A stretch of DNA of 64,000 nucleotides from a virus, in the IMG/VR virus record IMGVR_UViG_3300033049_000041, positions 21,232-85,231 of that record; one strand, given 5' to 3'. Made by a program: the position numbers and the translations under genes. Positions 15,416-23,421 of the stretch are shown here, piece after piece. The notes beneath the pieces were generated by a model. The model was not told the origin of the DNA. It searched no databases and saw only the letters and a list, made by a program, of their open reading frames with translations. Position 1 is the first letter of the stretch. Every line of letters starts with the position of its first letter.

Positions 15416-15700
15416 TTAAGCGGGTTTATAGGCTGAACCATATACTTGTCTAGTCCAACCATTTACATGACCTTTATTGTTACCTATTTGATACTTATCA
15501 TCCTTTATAGCTAAAACCTTATGTACCATGAAAGTACCTTTAACTTTACAAAGAACAACATCATCAACTAAATAACCAGGTCTTTTAACAAACAATAAAC
15601 GTTCGCCACTCTTGATTCTAGGTAACATTGAGTTACCCTTTGGTTTCCCAAAAGCATAACCTTGTTCTTTTAGAAAAATAATAGCTAATTGGTAATTCAT
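15416..15700 (-). CDS. S24/S26 peptidase-like protein, 94 aa
   Basis: Serine-peptidase pattern of LexA/signal-peptidase folds: KGNSMLPRIKSGERLLF contains the SM-P nucleophile region, followed by VDDVVLCKVKG and FMVHKVLAI, where the second catalytic position looks like the His used by the archaeal/ER type of signal peptidase. No transmembrane anchor, so a cytoplasmic processing or regulator-cleaving role is possible. Overlaps the upstream 57-aa gene by ATGA. Confidence 0.7.
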   Translation of the reverse strand: MNYQLAIIFLKEQGYAFGKPKGNSMLPRIKSGERLLFVKRPGYLVDDVVLCKVKGTFMVHKVLAIKDDKYQIGNNKGHVNGWTRQVYGSAYKPA

Positions 15701-15870
15701 TCTTTAAACATTTCTGACCAATATTTCCCATTTACTTTAATTTTCTCATAAGGTAAAATAGATTTTATGGCATTTAGACGTTTTTTTATCTTGTCAATAC
15801 TTAAACTACAAGGTTTTGATGTAACTAAAGCTGTATGGTCTAACACTCTAATTTTAAATGTACTCTCCAT
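15697..15870 (-). CDS. small basic protein, 57 aa
   Basis: ATG at 15870 (MESTFKIRVLDHTALVTSKP), ends in an ATGA overlap with the peptidase-like start. Lys-rich helical C-terminal half. The overlap supports coupled expression with the peptidase-like protein. Confidence 0.72.
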   Translation of the reverse strand: MESTFKIRVLDHTALVTSKPCSLSIDKIKKRLNAIKSILPYEKIKVNGKYWSEMFKE

Positions 15871-15880
15871 AATTATTATT

Positions 15881-15956
15881 TGGTGGTCCCACCTGGACTC
15901 GAACCAGGGACCAGCGGGTTATGAGTCCGCTACTCTAACCACTGAGCTATAGGACC
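15881..15956 (-). tRNA. tRNA-Met(CAU) or tRNA-Ile2(CAU)
   Basis: Acceptor GGTCCTA/TGGGACC, anticodon loop CTCATAA, encoded CCA. CAU could be elongator Met or lysidine-modified Ile; sequence alone does not decide. Confidence 0.9.
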
Positions 15957-16055
15957 GAATAAGACCAAGCCAAGCCTTGTATATCTTGGAGTACGACTTT
16001 ATAAGTTAAACTAACCGTCGGTGTCCGTATCTTGGTCTATATCTTAAAATTATTT

Positions 16056-16388
16056 TTATAAATTGTCTAACCAATTATGAGGTGTCATATTATTGCCACC
16101 AAACTCATTAAAATTGGTATGGGTTGGTAATACTTTATGTTGTTTTATCATATCATTAGCAACTTGTTCAGCAAAAGCTGAATGTATATCTATTTGTGCT
16201 TTACTAGCTAGTTCTGCTTCTACCGCATCAGCCACACTAGCTTTAGGCATCGGTTTACTAGAATCTACAACTAACGTCCATGCCTCCCAATCAGGAAACA
16301 TATTTTGAATCTGAAATACAAAAGCTCCTAACATAGAATTACTATTTAGTGTAATAGTCTTCTTATCAAAATCTAATTCTACTTTCAT
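16056..16388 (-). CDS. unknown protein, 110 aa
   Basis: ATG at 16388. Ala-rich helix KASVADAVEAELASKAQIDI in the middle; no recognised family. 12 nt from the next gene. Confidence 0.7.
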   Translation of the reverse strand: MKVELDFDKKTITLNSNSMLGAFVFQIQNMFPDWEAWTLVVDSSKPMPKASVADAVEAELASKAQIDIHSAFAEQVANDMIKQHKVLPTHTNFNEFGGNNMTPHNWLDNL

Positions 16389-16400
16389 TATATATTAGGT

Positions 16401-16736
16401 TTAAAGATGAAATACCATGGGTTCTTTGAACTTAAATTCTTTAACTTCACCCTTCTCTTTTTCCCTAAGAATAACTAAGTGTACTTCAATATCTCCATTC
16501 GAATCTACTTTTAAGTCAATGATATTAACTTTATCAGTATCTTCATATTGATAGCTACTTCCTTCAGTTTGCTCTTTAAAGTTTTCTGACTTTAAATGAA
16601 TATCAACCCTTTCTGTGAAAGTTGCATATAATTCTTCTTTTAAACTTGAGAAGATTTGCACTGCATTTCTAATCACTTCTACTTTCTGCATCTCTGGTTG
16701 AGCTTGCTCCCCGTTCTTTACTTCTAAATTATCCAT
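16401..16736 (-). CDS. unknown protein, 111 aa
   Basis: ATG at 16736. Charged; beta strands at the C-terminus (IEVHLVILREKEKGEVKEF). Pairs with 16056-16388 as a short operon. Confidence 0.7.
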   Translation of the reverse strand: MDNLEVKNGEQAQPEMQKVEVIRNAVQIFSSLKEELYATFTERVDIHLKSENFKEQTEGSSYQYEDTDKVNIIDLKVDSNGDIEVHLVILREKEKGEVKEFKFKEPMVFHL

Positions 16737-16806
16737 TGACTGATTTTAGTCATTACTCTCAAATACATAGTATGTATTTTCTTTCTTTCTTTTTTTCCCT
16801 ACTTAG

Positions 16807-16880
16807 CACAGGACATAGGACTTGAACCTACAACCGTCTGGTCTGGAATCAGATGCTCTGCCAAATTGAGCTAATCCTGT
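16807..16880 (-). tRNA. tRNA-Trp(CCA)
   Basis: Anticodon loop TTCCAGA, acceptor ACAGGAT/GTCCTGT, T-loop TTCAAGT. Confidence 0.88.
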
Positions 16881-16888
16881 GTGTATTC

Positions 16889-17290
16889 TTAAATTCTATC
16901 CTCTAAGAGTTCTATTTTCTCTTGTATGTGTGTAAACTTCCTTGGGTCTGTACGTTCTACATACTTAACACGTTCGTCCTTTAGAGCAAGTATTTGTAGT
17001 CTTATACGGTCTTTTATTGCTTGGTCTTTTAAATAGTTCTGTAACTTGTACAAGAATGGTATTCTTATCTTTATACTGAATTCTATATCACCATTAATTA
17101 ATGGTACTGCACCATTCCAAAAATTAAGAAATGCAGTAATAACTAGTATACCCAGTGAAACAACTTCAAAGATAGTGTTTGGTCCAATTGTTACATCTTC
17201 AAACCAAAAACAACTACAGAATACTAAACTATAAACATTAATCAAACCTAATAACCACCATCCAATGTTCTTATCATTAATCTCTATCAT
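16889..17290 (-). CDS. membrane protein, 133 aa
   Basis: Two hydrophobic segments (residues ~10-28 and ~42-62) followed by a basic, coiled-coil-like cytoplasmic tail (KDQAIKDRIRLQILALKDER). Function unknown. Confidence 0.72.
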   Translation of the reverse strand: MIEINDKNIGWWLLGLINVYSLVFCSCFWFEDVTIGPNTIFEVVSLGILVITAFLNFWNGAVPLINGDIEFSIKIRIPFLYKLQNYLKDQAIKDRIRLQILALKDERVKYVERTDPRKFTHIQEKIELLEDRI

Positions 17291-17323
17291 CTCTTACACT
17301 TTACCTCACTTAATGAATAATAG

Positions 17324-17397
17324 TAATCTGCACGGGGATCGAACCCGTAACCTCTAGGATGAAAACCTAGCGTCCTAACCAATTAGACCAGCAGATC
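17324..17397 (-). tRNA. tRNA-Glu(UUC)
   Basis: Anticodon arm CTAGG-TTTTCAT-CCTAG, acceptor GATCTGC/GCAGATT, T-loop TTCGATC. Confidence 0.93.
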
Positions 17398-17476
17398 GTA
17401 AATAAATAAATAAATAGGTGGCTGCGTGTATACCCAGCTCTTTTCTCTCACACTTACTTAGAGACCTATTTAAAAT

Positions 17477-17590
17477 AAGGGGAACTAAAGTAAAGATAGT
17501 AATATGGCGGCATCGAAACCGCAACTCTTGAATAAAAATCAAACGCTAAACCAATTAGCACGAAGTAACTATCTTAATCAGTATCCCCTT
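17477..17590 (-). tRNA. element-flanked tRNA-like RNA, anticodon loop UUUUUAU
   Basis: Same design as 4855-4986: outer helix P1 (17584-17590 with 17477-17483), TACTGA-N9-TTACTTCG, helix P2 (17568-17575 with 17493-17500), enclosing D, anticodon (UUU, Lys-like) and a T arm with an 8-nt loop. Only CATATT separates the T arm from P2, so there is no acceptor stem. Confidence 0.62.
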
Positions 17591-17604
17591 AAATCTTAAA
17601 TATC

Positions 17605-17937
17605 TTATAAGTCTTGGATAGTTAGTTTATAATTATCCAATTCTTTTCTTCTCTTATTAATAGCTGGTGGCATACCTAATCCTACAGCTTCAACCGTTTT
17701 CTTTGTATTGTAGTACATATCCGCTATCACACGTTCTTTGTACTTATCATCTAACTTTGAGTAAACTTCTTTACTTGGGAAATCCCATGTTGCTTTACCA
17801 CTTTTAGGTGTAGTAACTGTAACTCCTGCTTCTGTAGCAGCCTGTGTAATTTCTTTTACTAATTCAGGACTATTACCTTTAAAAGATAACAATCGACGTA
17901 TTGCACTCGAAAATCCAAATCCTACAATTATTTTCAT
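17605..17937 (-). CDS. unknown protein, 110 aa
   Basis: ATG at 17937, overlapping the upstream gene by ATGA. N-terminal MKIIVGFGFSSAIRRLL, then a basic alpha-rich chain. Not recognised. Confidence 0.7.
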   Translation of the reverse strand: MKIIVGFGFSSAIRRLLSFKGNSPELVKEITQAATEAGVTVTTPKSGKATWDFPSKEVYSKLDDKYKERVIADMYYNTKKTVEAVGLGMPPAINKRRKELDNYKLTIQDL

Positions 17938-18347
17938 CTTTTTCTTCCTTTTATTTGAGGGTTATTTCCTTCAGCCTTAGCTAGTTGCTGTGCTAAATAA
18001 ACACTCTCATTGTTCTTTATTAATCCTGCAATCTTTTTAGTAGTCTCTTTATCCATAGAGGATTGTTTCGTAAATGATTCAGCAAGTTCGTCTGAAACTC
18101 TTCCATATCCAGGTGGATTCCAAGAGTCCCATCTAATAGCTTTGCTACCAGCAAATCTAAGTAGGTAATATCCTTTTGTCATAAAGTTAAGAGAAAGTGT
18201 GCCTAAGTAGCTTAATATAAACCATCCAGCCTTTATCTCTTCGTCGGTAAGCTTAGTATCATCCAATTCTAGTAGTTCATCTTCTTCAAGAATTTTTCTA
18301 ATTAAATCCTTGCGTCCATTTCGGGTAGTATCATTTTTATAGTCCAT
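17934..18347 (-). CDS. unknown protein, 137 aa
   Basis: ATG at 18347. Central hydrophobic, aromatic segment (GWFILSYLGTLSLNFM) that may be membrane-associated; then RWDSWNPPGYGRVSDELAES. Coupled to 17605-17937. Confidence 0.7.
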   Translation of the reverse strand: MDYKNDTTRNGRKDLIRKILEEDELLELDDTKLTDEEIKAGWFILSYLGTLSLNFMTKGYYLLRFAGSKAIRWDSWNPPGYGRVSDELAESFTKQSSMDKETTKKIAGLIKNNESVYLAQQLAKAEGNNPQIKGRKR

Positions 18348-18369
18348 GATAAGTATAGATATTGGTTAG

Positions 18370-18427
18370 TTGCGAGAAAAGGAGTCGAACCTCTACAAAA
18401 CTGCTCTACCAGTTAAGCTACCTCGCA
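18370..18427 (-). tRNA. tRNA-like gene lacking the anticodon arm
   Basis: 58 nt. Perfect acceptor TGCGAGG/TCTCGCA with A73, a normal D arm and T arm AGAGG-TTCGACT-CCTTT, but only eight bases join D and T arms. It cannot decode; it may be a minimal tRNA mimic, a deletion product, or half of a trans-assembled pair. Confidence 0.65.
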
Positions 18428-18431
18428 ATCA

Positions 18432-18704
18432 TTAACAATCGCCATTACAAGGATACTGACAAGTACCCATATAACTGCAGTTTTGTGTCATACCTGTGGG
18501 AGAATCTGAATCATCCCAAGGTTCATTTATTAAGTAATTAGGATTATCAATTCGTTTCATTGCAATTCCTAATCTTATATTACCATTACTATTACGCATA
18601 ATAACTATGCCTTCTCTATATCTAGCATTACGTTTATCTTTACGTATTTTATTCTTTTTTGCTTTGTATTTCTTCTTTCTCTCCTTATCCTGTTCACTTG
18701 CCAT
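18432..18704 (-). CDS. unknown basic protein with C-terminal Cys cluster, 90 aa
   Basis: Highly basic start (EQDKERKKKYKAKKNKIRKD) and a C-terminal cluster NCSYMGTCQYPCNGDC with four Cys that could bind metal. Function unknown. Confidence 0.7.
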   Translation of the reverse strand: MASEQDKERKKKYKAKKNKIRKDKRNARYREGIVIMRNSNGNIRLGIAMKRIDNPNYLINEPWDDSDSPTGMTQNCSYMGTCQYPCNGDC

Positions 18705-18717
18705 TATATAGTTTTAG

Positions 18718-18864
18718 CCGCAAAGATGGGAATCGAACCCATAATCTCCTACTGCGATAGGTATCGTTGCCTTCTGAATACGTAACTTCTAAGTGAGTAG
18801 ATGCATCTACTTATATATATAAACGTACTGTAAATAAAGACTTTCCTATTTCGACGACTTTGCT
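18718..18864 (-). tRNA. interrupted tRNA with a diverged element
   Basis: Near-matching acceptor strands (AGCAAAG at 18864, CTTTGCG ending 18719) and T arm ATGGG-TTCGATT-CCCAT span 147 nt, the same size as the interrupted Asn and Asp genes. The insert has a 16-nt palindromic hairpin AGTAGATGCATCTACT, then TACTCA-N8-TTACGTATTC, a diverged copy of the element. Anticodon unclear. Confidence 0.5.
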
Positions 18865-18880
18865 AGAAGTTATCTTTATC

Positions 18881-19138
18881 TTAAACTAATCTTTCTAAAT
18901 GTGGAAAGATTTCTAAAAAAGTATCATTATCAATAGTACTTCCATATTCTTCTAAATTACGCCATTGTCGTAAAGTGAACGCATATTCGGGTTCAAAACC
19001 AGTAGTTTCTTCGCTAATATTACAATTTCTTACAGAAAGTAATGCGCCAACTTGTTCTTTAGTAATATCTGCGTCTTCTAACTTAGAGTTGCTGTCAAAT
19101 ACTTTTTGTAGTTTAGCTACTAGTTCAATTACCTTCAT
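18881..19138 (-). CDS. unknown protein, 85 aa
   Basis: ATG at 19138. Acidic, helical; resembles small phage proteins of the type KVIELVAKLQKVFDSNSKLE but no named family. Confidence 0.7.
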   Translation of the reverse strand: MKVIELVAKLQKVFDSNSKLEDADITKEQVGALLSVRNCNISEETTGFEPEYAFTLRQWRNLEEYGSTIDNDTFLEIFPHLERLV

Positions 19139-19166
19139 TTTGTGTTATAGTTTAAATAATATAAAA

Positions 19167-19239
19167 AGACTACGACAGGAATCCAACCTGCGTTCTCAGG
19201 TTTTGCAGACCTGTGCCTAAAGCATTCAGCCACGTAGTC
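19167..19239 (-). tRNA. tRNA-Cys(GCA)
   Basis: Acceptor GACTACG/CGTAGTC, anticodon arm CAGGT-CTGCAAA-ACCTG. T-loop TTGGATT lacks the usual C56. Confidence 0.88.
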
Positions 19240-19267
19240 ATATTAACTTATCTTGAGCTAACAGATA

Positions 19268-19597
19268 TTAACATCTCATTAACTCATCTGATCTATTTTT
19301 CTTACTATGAAGATGAACAACTGACTCAGCGAATACCTTATTCTGCTTTTCAAGCATATGCTCTATCTTATCCTTATAACTCTCATGGATAGTATCTAAT
19401 GCAGTTACTTCTACTTCACTCAATCCCTTATTAATCTGTGGGTCAATATCATGTTTAAAAGCTAAATTTAAATGAGCTTGAATACAATCAATTTGACCTG
19501 AATTAATTACTCTTGTACTTTCGTTCCATACTCCTCCCTGTGCTTCGGCTATCTCAAAGAATCCTTGTAGCCAGAAGCAAAAATCTCTTGCATCCAC
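19268..19597 (-). CDS. unknown phage protein, 109 aa
   Basis: GTG start at 19597. N-terminus DFCFWLQGFFEIAEA resembles a motif common in small phage hypothetical proteins. The rest is helical. No function known. Confidence 0.72.
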   Translation of the reverse strand: MDARDFCFWLQGFFEIAEAQGGVWNESTRVINSGQIDCIQAHLNLAFKHDIDPQINKGLSEVEVTALDTIHESYKDKIEHMLEKQNKVFAESVVHLHSKKNRSDELMRC

Positions 19598-19603
19598 TTT
19601 GTT

Positions 19604-19795
19604 CTAATTTAAAGGTATATTACACGTTAGGTAATAATATAGTTTCGTTACTAACAAATCCCCTGATATTAAGAATGTAGCTAAAGCTATTACTAATACC
19701 ATTATTCCTAAGCTATTTTTTACTTTAACTACACGTAGTATTAATAGTATTATGCCACTAATACATACTGTAACTATCAAAATTGTTGTTATCAT
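19604..19795 (-). CDS. small membrane protein, 63 aa
   Basis: Two hydrophobic helices (residues ~2-22 and ~30-50) with a short basic loop RVVKVK. Possibly an inner-membrane or holin-like peptide, but nothing specific supports lysis. Confidence 0.68.
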   Translation of the reverse strand: MITTILIVTVCISGIILLILRVVKVKNSLGIMVLVIALATFLISGDLLVTKLYYYLTCNIPLN

Positions 19796-19810
19796 TTTAT
19801 CTCTTTTTAG

Positions 19811-19883
19811 TGGTACTATTAGGAATTGAACCTAAGACCTTCGGTTTTTCAGACCAACGCTCTACCAACTGAGCTATAGTACC
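19811..19883 (-). tRNA. tRNA-Phe(GAA)
   Basis: Anticodon arm TTGGT-CTGAAAA-ACCGA, acceptor GGTACTA/TAGTACC. Confidence 0.93.
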
Positions 19884-19947
19884 TTGCACCATAATGAAGT
19901 GTACACTTCCGCAGAGCTTATGGTAAACTATTAGTCTGCTATTATCT

Positions 19948-20208
19948 TTACTTTGTATAATCTTCTTCATTAAGTAACACACATCCTGCTTCTTCTAGTA
20001 CCTTCTCATCTTGAGTCCAAAATGAACCATATGGAAATTGTATGGGGTAATAAGTTTCATACCATATTCCACCTTTCCATTTACGATACCATTTATAAAC
20101 ATTTGGAGTATAATTATAACCCAAAGTAATTATAAGTAAAAACTTGAATATTAAGTATATTACTACCTTATCTAAAAACCAATTTATTTTAGCTTTAAAC
20201 TGTATCAT
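19948..20208 (-). CDS. membrane-associated unknown protein, 86 aa
   Basis: One hydrophobic helix (WFLDKVVIYLIFKFLLIITLG) then an aromatic-rich region. Overlaps the upstream 275-aa gene by 14 nt. Confidence 0.7.
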   Translation of the reverse strand: MIQFKAKINWFLDKVVIYLIFKFLLIITLGYNYTPNVYKWYRKWKGGIWYETYYPIQFPYGSFWTQDEKVLEEAGCVLLNEEDYTK

Positions 20209-21022
20209 AAGTCTTCTTGAATATACCAGGCTTACATGGATATAATTCTCCTTCTAAACCTTTGATTATATAATCACCCTTATTAGCTCGCATATCTCCT
20301 TCTAAGGTGCGAATTATAGGGTCTGGATTAGGAGGATACAAATTACGAGTACCTTCACTAGATAGCTCTTTAATTGCTTCCCATGCTTCATTAGTACCAT
20401 CCCACAATACTGCTTGAATAACTACTGGTTTCTTACGATAGTTTTTAGTCAAACTAAGACTATCTGCAAAGTCTACTATCTCTTGCTTATCTGCATCAGA
20501 CGTAGCATCGTAGTGTTTCTTAATAGCTTCTTTGACTAGCTTAATATCCGCTTCAGACCATTCTTTAGGTAAAATACCCATAGCAGGAACTTCACTTAAA
20601 CTAGCATAGGGAATATCATCTTTATGGAATATCAAAAAGTGACTAGTTATACTATCTACTATAACAAATAATTTTACTACATCTTTAACGTTAGTTTCAA
20701 ATGACCATCCAGTATATTCAGAACTGGCACCATAAGTACCTTGTATCCAAATTGTTTCTAGTCCAACATCATCGAAATTAGGACATGCTGCTTCATTATC
20801 GCAATAATTCTTAACTACTCCTTCAGTATTGATGTAGTATTTCTCTTCTCCGTAGACTTCATCATAAATAGCTCCATCTAATTCTATACAGTCATCTGAA
20901 TGACCATACACAATAATTAGACCTTGTTCTTTAGCTAACTCTGTATGTCTATTAAATACTTCTCCAGCTAACATAATATCCTCAGCTAATGCTACTGCTT
21001 CTACTTTACTTTCTGCTTTCAT
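20195..21022 (-). CDS. phage protein with GDYIIKG/YPCKP domain, 275 aa
   Basis: C-terminal ~80 residues match a widespread phage domain: YRKKPVVIQAVLWDG, then TLEGDMRANKGDYIIKG and GELYPCKPGIFKKTYD. Its function is unknown despite being common. The N-terminal ~170 residues add an acidic domain (DDCIELDGAIYDEVYG) I do not recognise. Confidence 0.8.
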   Translation of the reverse strand: MKAESKVEAVALAEDIMLAGEVFNRHTELAKEQGLIIVYGHSDDCIELDGAIYDEVYGEEKYYINTEGVVKNYCDNEAACPNFDDVGLETIWIQGTYGASSEYTGWSFETNVKDVVKLFVIVDSITSHFLIFHKDDIPYASLSEVPAMGILPKEWSEADIKLVKEAIKKHYDATSDADKQEIVDFADSLSLTKNYRKKPVVIQAVLWDGTNEAWEAIKELSSEGTRNLYPPNPDPIIRTLEGDMRANKGDYIIKGLEGELYPCKPGIFKKTYDTV

Positions 21023-21033
21023 TCACTTACTAA

Positions 21034-21396
21034 TTAACTAGTTAGTTGCAATCTAAATCTACATTGTAAACTTAGAGTATGCGATAACTCTTTCTTTCCT
21101 GCTATCTTATCTAAACCAGATTCAATGAAAATAATATCAATTAGATTTATCTTCTTAGACTTAAATAATTTCCTATAACCTCTCTTAGTATAATTAAGAG
21201 CTGTTCTAAGTTCCTTATTCGAGATATTATTCTCTTTCATGTAATCTTTAATTACACCTAGAAGAATATCATAAATACCTACTGTAACTAACCAAGCATT
21301 ACTATCAGTATCACTCATAGCAGTAGTTGCTTGTACAAATAAGTCCTTTATATCATCCTTATTAATTGGCTTATTATTCTTAAATTTCTTACTCAT
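21034..21396 (-). CDS. unknown protein with HTH-like segment, 120 aa
   Basis: Residues ~58-85 (NISNKELRTALNYTKRGYRK) look like a helix-turn-helix. The leader contains the recurrent TTTCTAAACAA motif. A DNA-binding role is an inference. Confidence 0.68.
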   Translation of the reverse strand: MSKKFKNNKPINKDDIKDLFVQATTAMSDTDSNAWLVTVGIYDILLGVIKDYMKENNISNKELRTALNYTKRGYRKLFKSKKINLIDIIFIESGLDKIAGKKELSHTLSLQCRFRLQLTS

Positions 21397-21423
21397 AGAT
21401 AGTTTATTATTGTTTAGAAATAG

Positions 21424-21509
21424 TGGGAATGGTAGGACTCGAACCTACACCTTTACCGCTAGGGACTAGATTTACAGTCTAGCTGCTTGACCAATTTGCA
21501 TACACGCCC
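21424..21509 (-). tRNA. tRNA-Tyr(GUA)
   Basis: Class II. Anticodon arm CTAGA-CTGTAAA-TCTAG, variable arm present, T-loop TTCGAGT; one acceptor mismatch. Normal counterpart of the permuted tRNA-Tyr at 23422. Confidence 0.92.
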
Positions 21510-21516
21510 ATTTTAT

Positions 21517-21714
21517 TTAATATTCCATTTCTATGGAATCAGGTAGTATACCATAATTAAGATAATTATCGTATTCTTTTAAAGTCTTTTGTAACTGCTC
21601 CTCATCTTTAATATCTCTATCAAAGTTTGTAACAGTCACTATAATAAAACATAACTGAATAGCTATAAGCATACTCCATGCCGTAGCAATGAATTGCTTA
21701 TAGCTAAAATTCAT
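21517..21714 (-). CDS. small membrane protein, 65 aa
   Basis: Single hydrophobic helix (residues ~10-30, TAWSMLIAIQLCFIIVTVTN) and an acidic tail. Not recognised. Confidence 0.66.
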   Translation of the reverse strand: MNFSYKQFIATAWSMLIAIQLCFIIVTVTNFDRDIKDEEQLQKTLKEYDNYLNYGILPDSIEMEY

Positions 21715-21731
21715 GGGTTTTAGGATTTAGT

Positions 21732-22277
21732 TTAATTAGATTTATTTATTGCTCTGCTCCGAATTAATTTCTCTACGAAATTATTAGCATGGGATAAAGA
21801 CCCATTACCATGTAGTATATAACATTGTGCCTCAACTACATTATCAATTTTTCTTTCCCATTTAATAGATATAGGCTCTACTATATTTCCATGAATGTCT
21901 ACTACATCTACTATCCAAAAAGACATTGTGTTAAGTAGTAAATCATTTTTATAGTATTTATCTCTAATGTATATCTCTTTCTTACTGTCTAGTAATTTAG
22001 TATTTATGGTAATTTGATTATCTCTGTAGTAGTACATATCATAAGGCGTACCATCTATGATAATACCAATACCATTCTTTTCCACCTTAAATGATGTATG
22101 GCTTCGAAATAACTTTTTAGTTGCAGAAGTGTCATAAGGATATATAGTCATATCTGCTACATCACTGCCTACAATGCATTCTGTAGTAAAAAAATAATTA
22201 GGATGTACTTCTCTTACAGTTTGAGCATAAAGAGTAAACGTAAGACTCACTAATAGGAGTATTAATAAATGTTTCAT
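21732..22277 (-). CDS. secreted unknown protein, 181 aa
   Basis: Signal peptide MKHLLILLLVSLTFTLYAQT with Bacteroidota-type A-Q cleavage. The mature part is beta-rich with no family recognised. The leader carries TTTTCTAAACATTAAC before the ATG. Predicted periplasmic or surface. Confidence 0.75.
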   Translation of the reverse strand: MKHLLILLLVSLTFTLYAQTVREVHPNYFFTTECIVGSDVADMTIYPYDTSATKKLFRSHTSFKVEKNGIGIIIDGTPYDMYYYRDNQITINTKLLDSKKEIYIRDKYYKNDLLLNTMSFWIVDVVDIHGNIVEPISIKWERKIDNVVEAQCYILHGNGSLSHANNFVEKLIRSRAINKSN

Positions 22278-22311
22278 AATTTTTTAGTTAATGTTTAGAA
22301 AATAATTATAG

Positions 22312-22384
22312 AGCTGGAAACAGGACTTGAACCCGCAACATCCTGATTACAACACAGGTGTTCTACCAATTGAACTACTCCAGC
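22312..22384 (-). tRNA. tRNA-Thr(UGU)
   Basis: Anticodon loop GTTGTAA, acceptor GCTGGAG/TTCCAGC, T-loop TTCAAGT. Confidence 0.9.
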
Positions 22385-22392
22385 TTTTTTTG

Positions 22393-22466
22393 TACCGTCA
22401 ATAGGATTCGAACCTATAATCTTTTGATCCGTAATCAAATGCCTTATCCAGTTAGGCTATGTCGGC
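22393..22466 (-). tRNA. tRNA-Arg(ACG)
   Basis: Anticodon arm TTTGA-TTACGGA-TCAAA, acceptor GCCGACA/TGACGGT with one mismatch. Confidence 0.9.
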
Positions 22467-22474
22467 ATAATTCT

Positions 22475-22780
22475 TTATACCGTTGGGTATAAGGAATCAA
22501 TTTTTTGAATTGCTGTATAAGGTGAACCTTTTGATGTTGAAATGTTCGTAAAACCATTTTCTTCATTAATTATAGATTCAGCTTCTATAATTGCACCATT
22601 ATTTTTTACTCCATAACTACCTGTAGTTTTATTAGTAGCAGGGTCTATATCTCCCCATACTGCTCTATAAGTTACGTTTGGCTTAATAGGTTCAACTAAA
22701 TATAGTTTACCTGTTCTTGTTGAATATACAGTATGTCTACCGTCTTTTCCCATTTTCTCTCTCCACTTTTCTCCAGACAT
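22475..22780 (-). CDS. unknown protein, 101 aa
   Basis: ATG at 22780 (MSGEKWREKMGKDGRHTVYS). Small beta-rich protein with GDIDPATNKTTGSYGVKNN; no family recognised. Confidence 0.7.
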   Translation of the reverse strand: MSGEKWREKMGKDGRHTVYSTRTGKLYLVEPIKPNVTYRAVWGDIDPATNKTTGSYGVKNNGAIIEAESIINEENGFTNISTSKGSPYTAIQKIDSLYPTV

Positions 22781-22801
22781 AATATTAATTTTTAATAATT
22801 A

Positions 22802-22877
22802 GTAGCGATGGTAAGATTCGAACTTACGACCCCTTCCGTGTAAAAGAAGTGCTCTAAACCCCTGAGCTACACCGCTA
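22802..22877 (-). tRNA. tRNA-Val(UAC)
   Basis: Anticodon loop TTTACAC, acceptor TAGCGGT/ATCGCTA, T-loop TTCGAAT. Confidence 0.92.
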
Positions 22878-22967
22878 TATTGTCCACTATGTCAAAAAAC
22901 TTTATGTTAAATACTTTCCAGTAAAACCACATAAATCAATGAAATATTAAATACTTTCCATTAATCG

Positions 22968-23049
22968 AGGCGAGCAGAAGATTCGAACTCCGAAGTTTAA
23001 CCTACCCATGGCGTTCAAAACCAATTTACTACCGTTAGCGGTACTCGCC
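22968..23049 (-). tRNA. tRNA-Ser(UGA)
   Basis: Class II. Acceptor GGCGAGT/GCTCGCC, anticodon loop TTTGAAC, variable arm, T-loop TTCGAAT. Confidence 0.85.
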
Positions 23050-23063
23050 TATCACTTGAATCG

Positions 23064-23148
23064 AGGAAGATACAGGACTCGAACCTGTGCAGGTGTTACC
23101 CTGACCATTCCTTAGCAGGGAAGTGCGTTACCACTCAGCCAATCTTCC
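23064..23148 (-). tRNA. tRNA-Ser(GCU)
   Basis: Class II. Acceptor GGAAGAT/ATCTTCC, anticodon loop CTGCTAA, T-loop TTCGAGT. Confidence 0.93.
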
Positions 23149-23155
23149 TTTAAAA

Positions 23156-23299
23156 ATAACATATCCCTCGCTTTTACGGGTTCGATTCCGTCCGATGCAT
23201 TGCTTGATTGTTACAACTAAGTCTCGTCAAAGACAAAGTTTTTTTCACAATCCGAGGAGAAAGCGCCCACTGTCATACTACCTTTTATTCGATATGTTA
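23156..23299 (+). other. gene-free stretch with outer inverted repeat and T-arm-like sequence
   Basis: ATAACATATC (23156) and GATATGTTAT (23290) form a 10-bp outer pair 144 nt apart, the size of the element-flanked tRNAs. A T-arm-like ACGG-GTTCGATT-CCGT lies on the plus strand, opposite to all other RNAs. I could not complete a tRNA. Confidence 0.3.
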
Positions 23300-23342
23300 T
23301 GCTAATCAAAATCAATCAAAATCAAAATCTATGAAAATTTCG

Positions 23343-23416
23343 TGATTCTAGAAGGAGTCGAACCTTCAACCCCCGCCTTAGAAGGGCGGTGCTCTATCCA
23401 GTTGAGCTATAGAACC
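23343..23416 (-). tRNA. tRNA-Arg(UCU)
   Basis: Anticodon arm CCGCC-CTTCTAA-GGCGG, acceptor GGTTCTA/TAGAATC. Confidence 0.93.
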
Positions 23417-23421
23417 AAAAT

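Noticed and set aside
19797-19982. 61-aa open frame ending TIAQLVERWSEKPKVLGSIP
   Set aside because: It is the translation of a tRNA-Phe gene and its flanks; this peptide is a well-known artefact.
23156-23299. Plus-strand permuted tRNA
   Set aside because: The outer repeat and one T-arm-like hairpin are present, but no matching acceptor halves or anticodon arm could be found.
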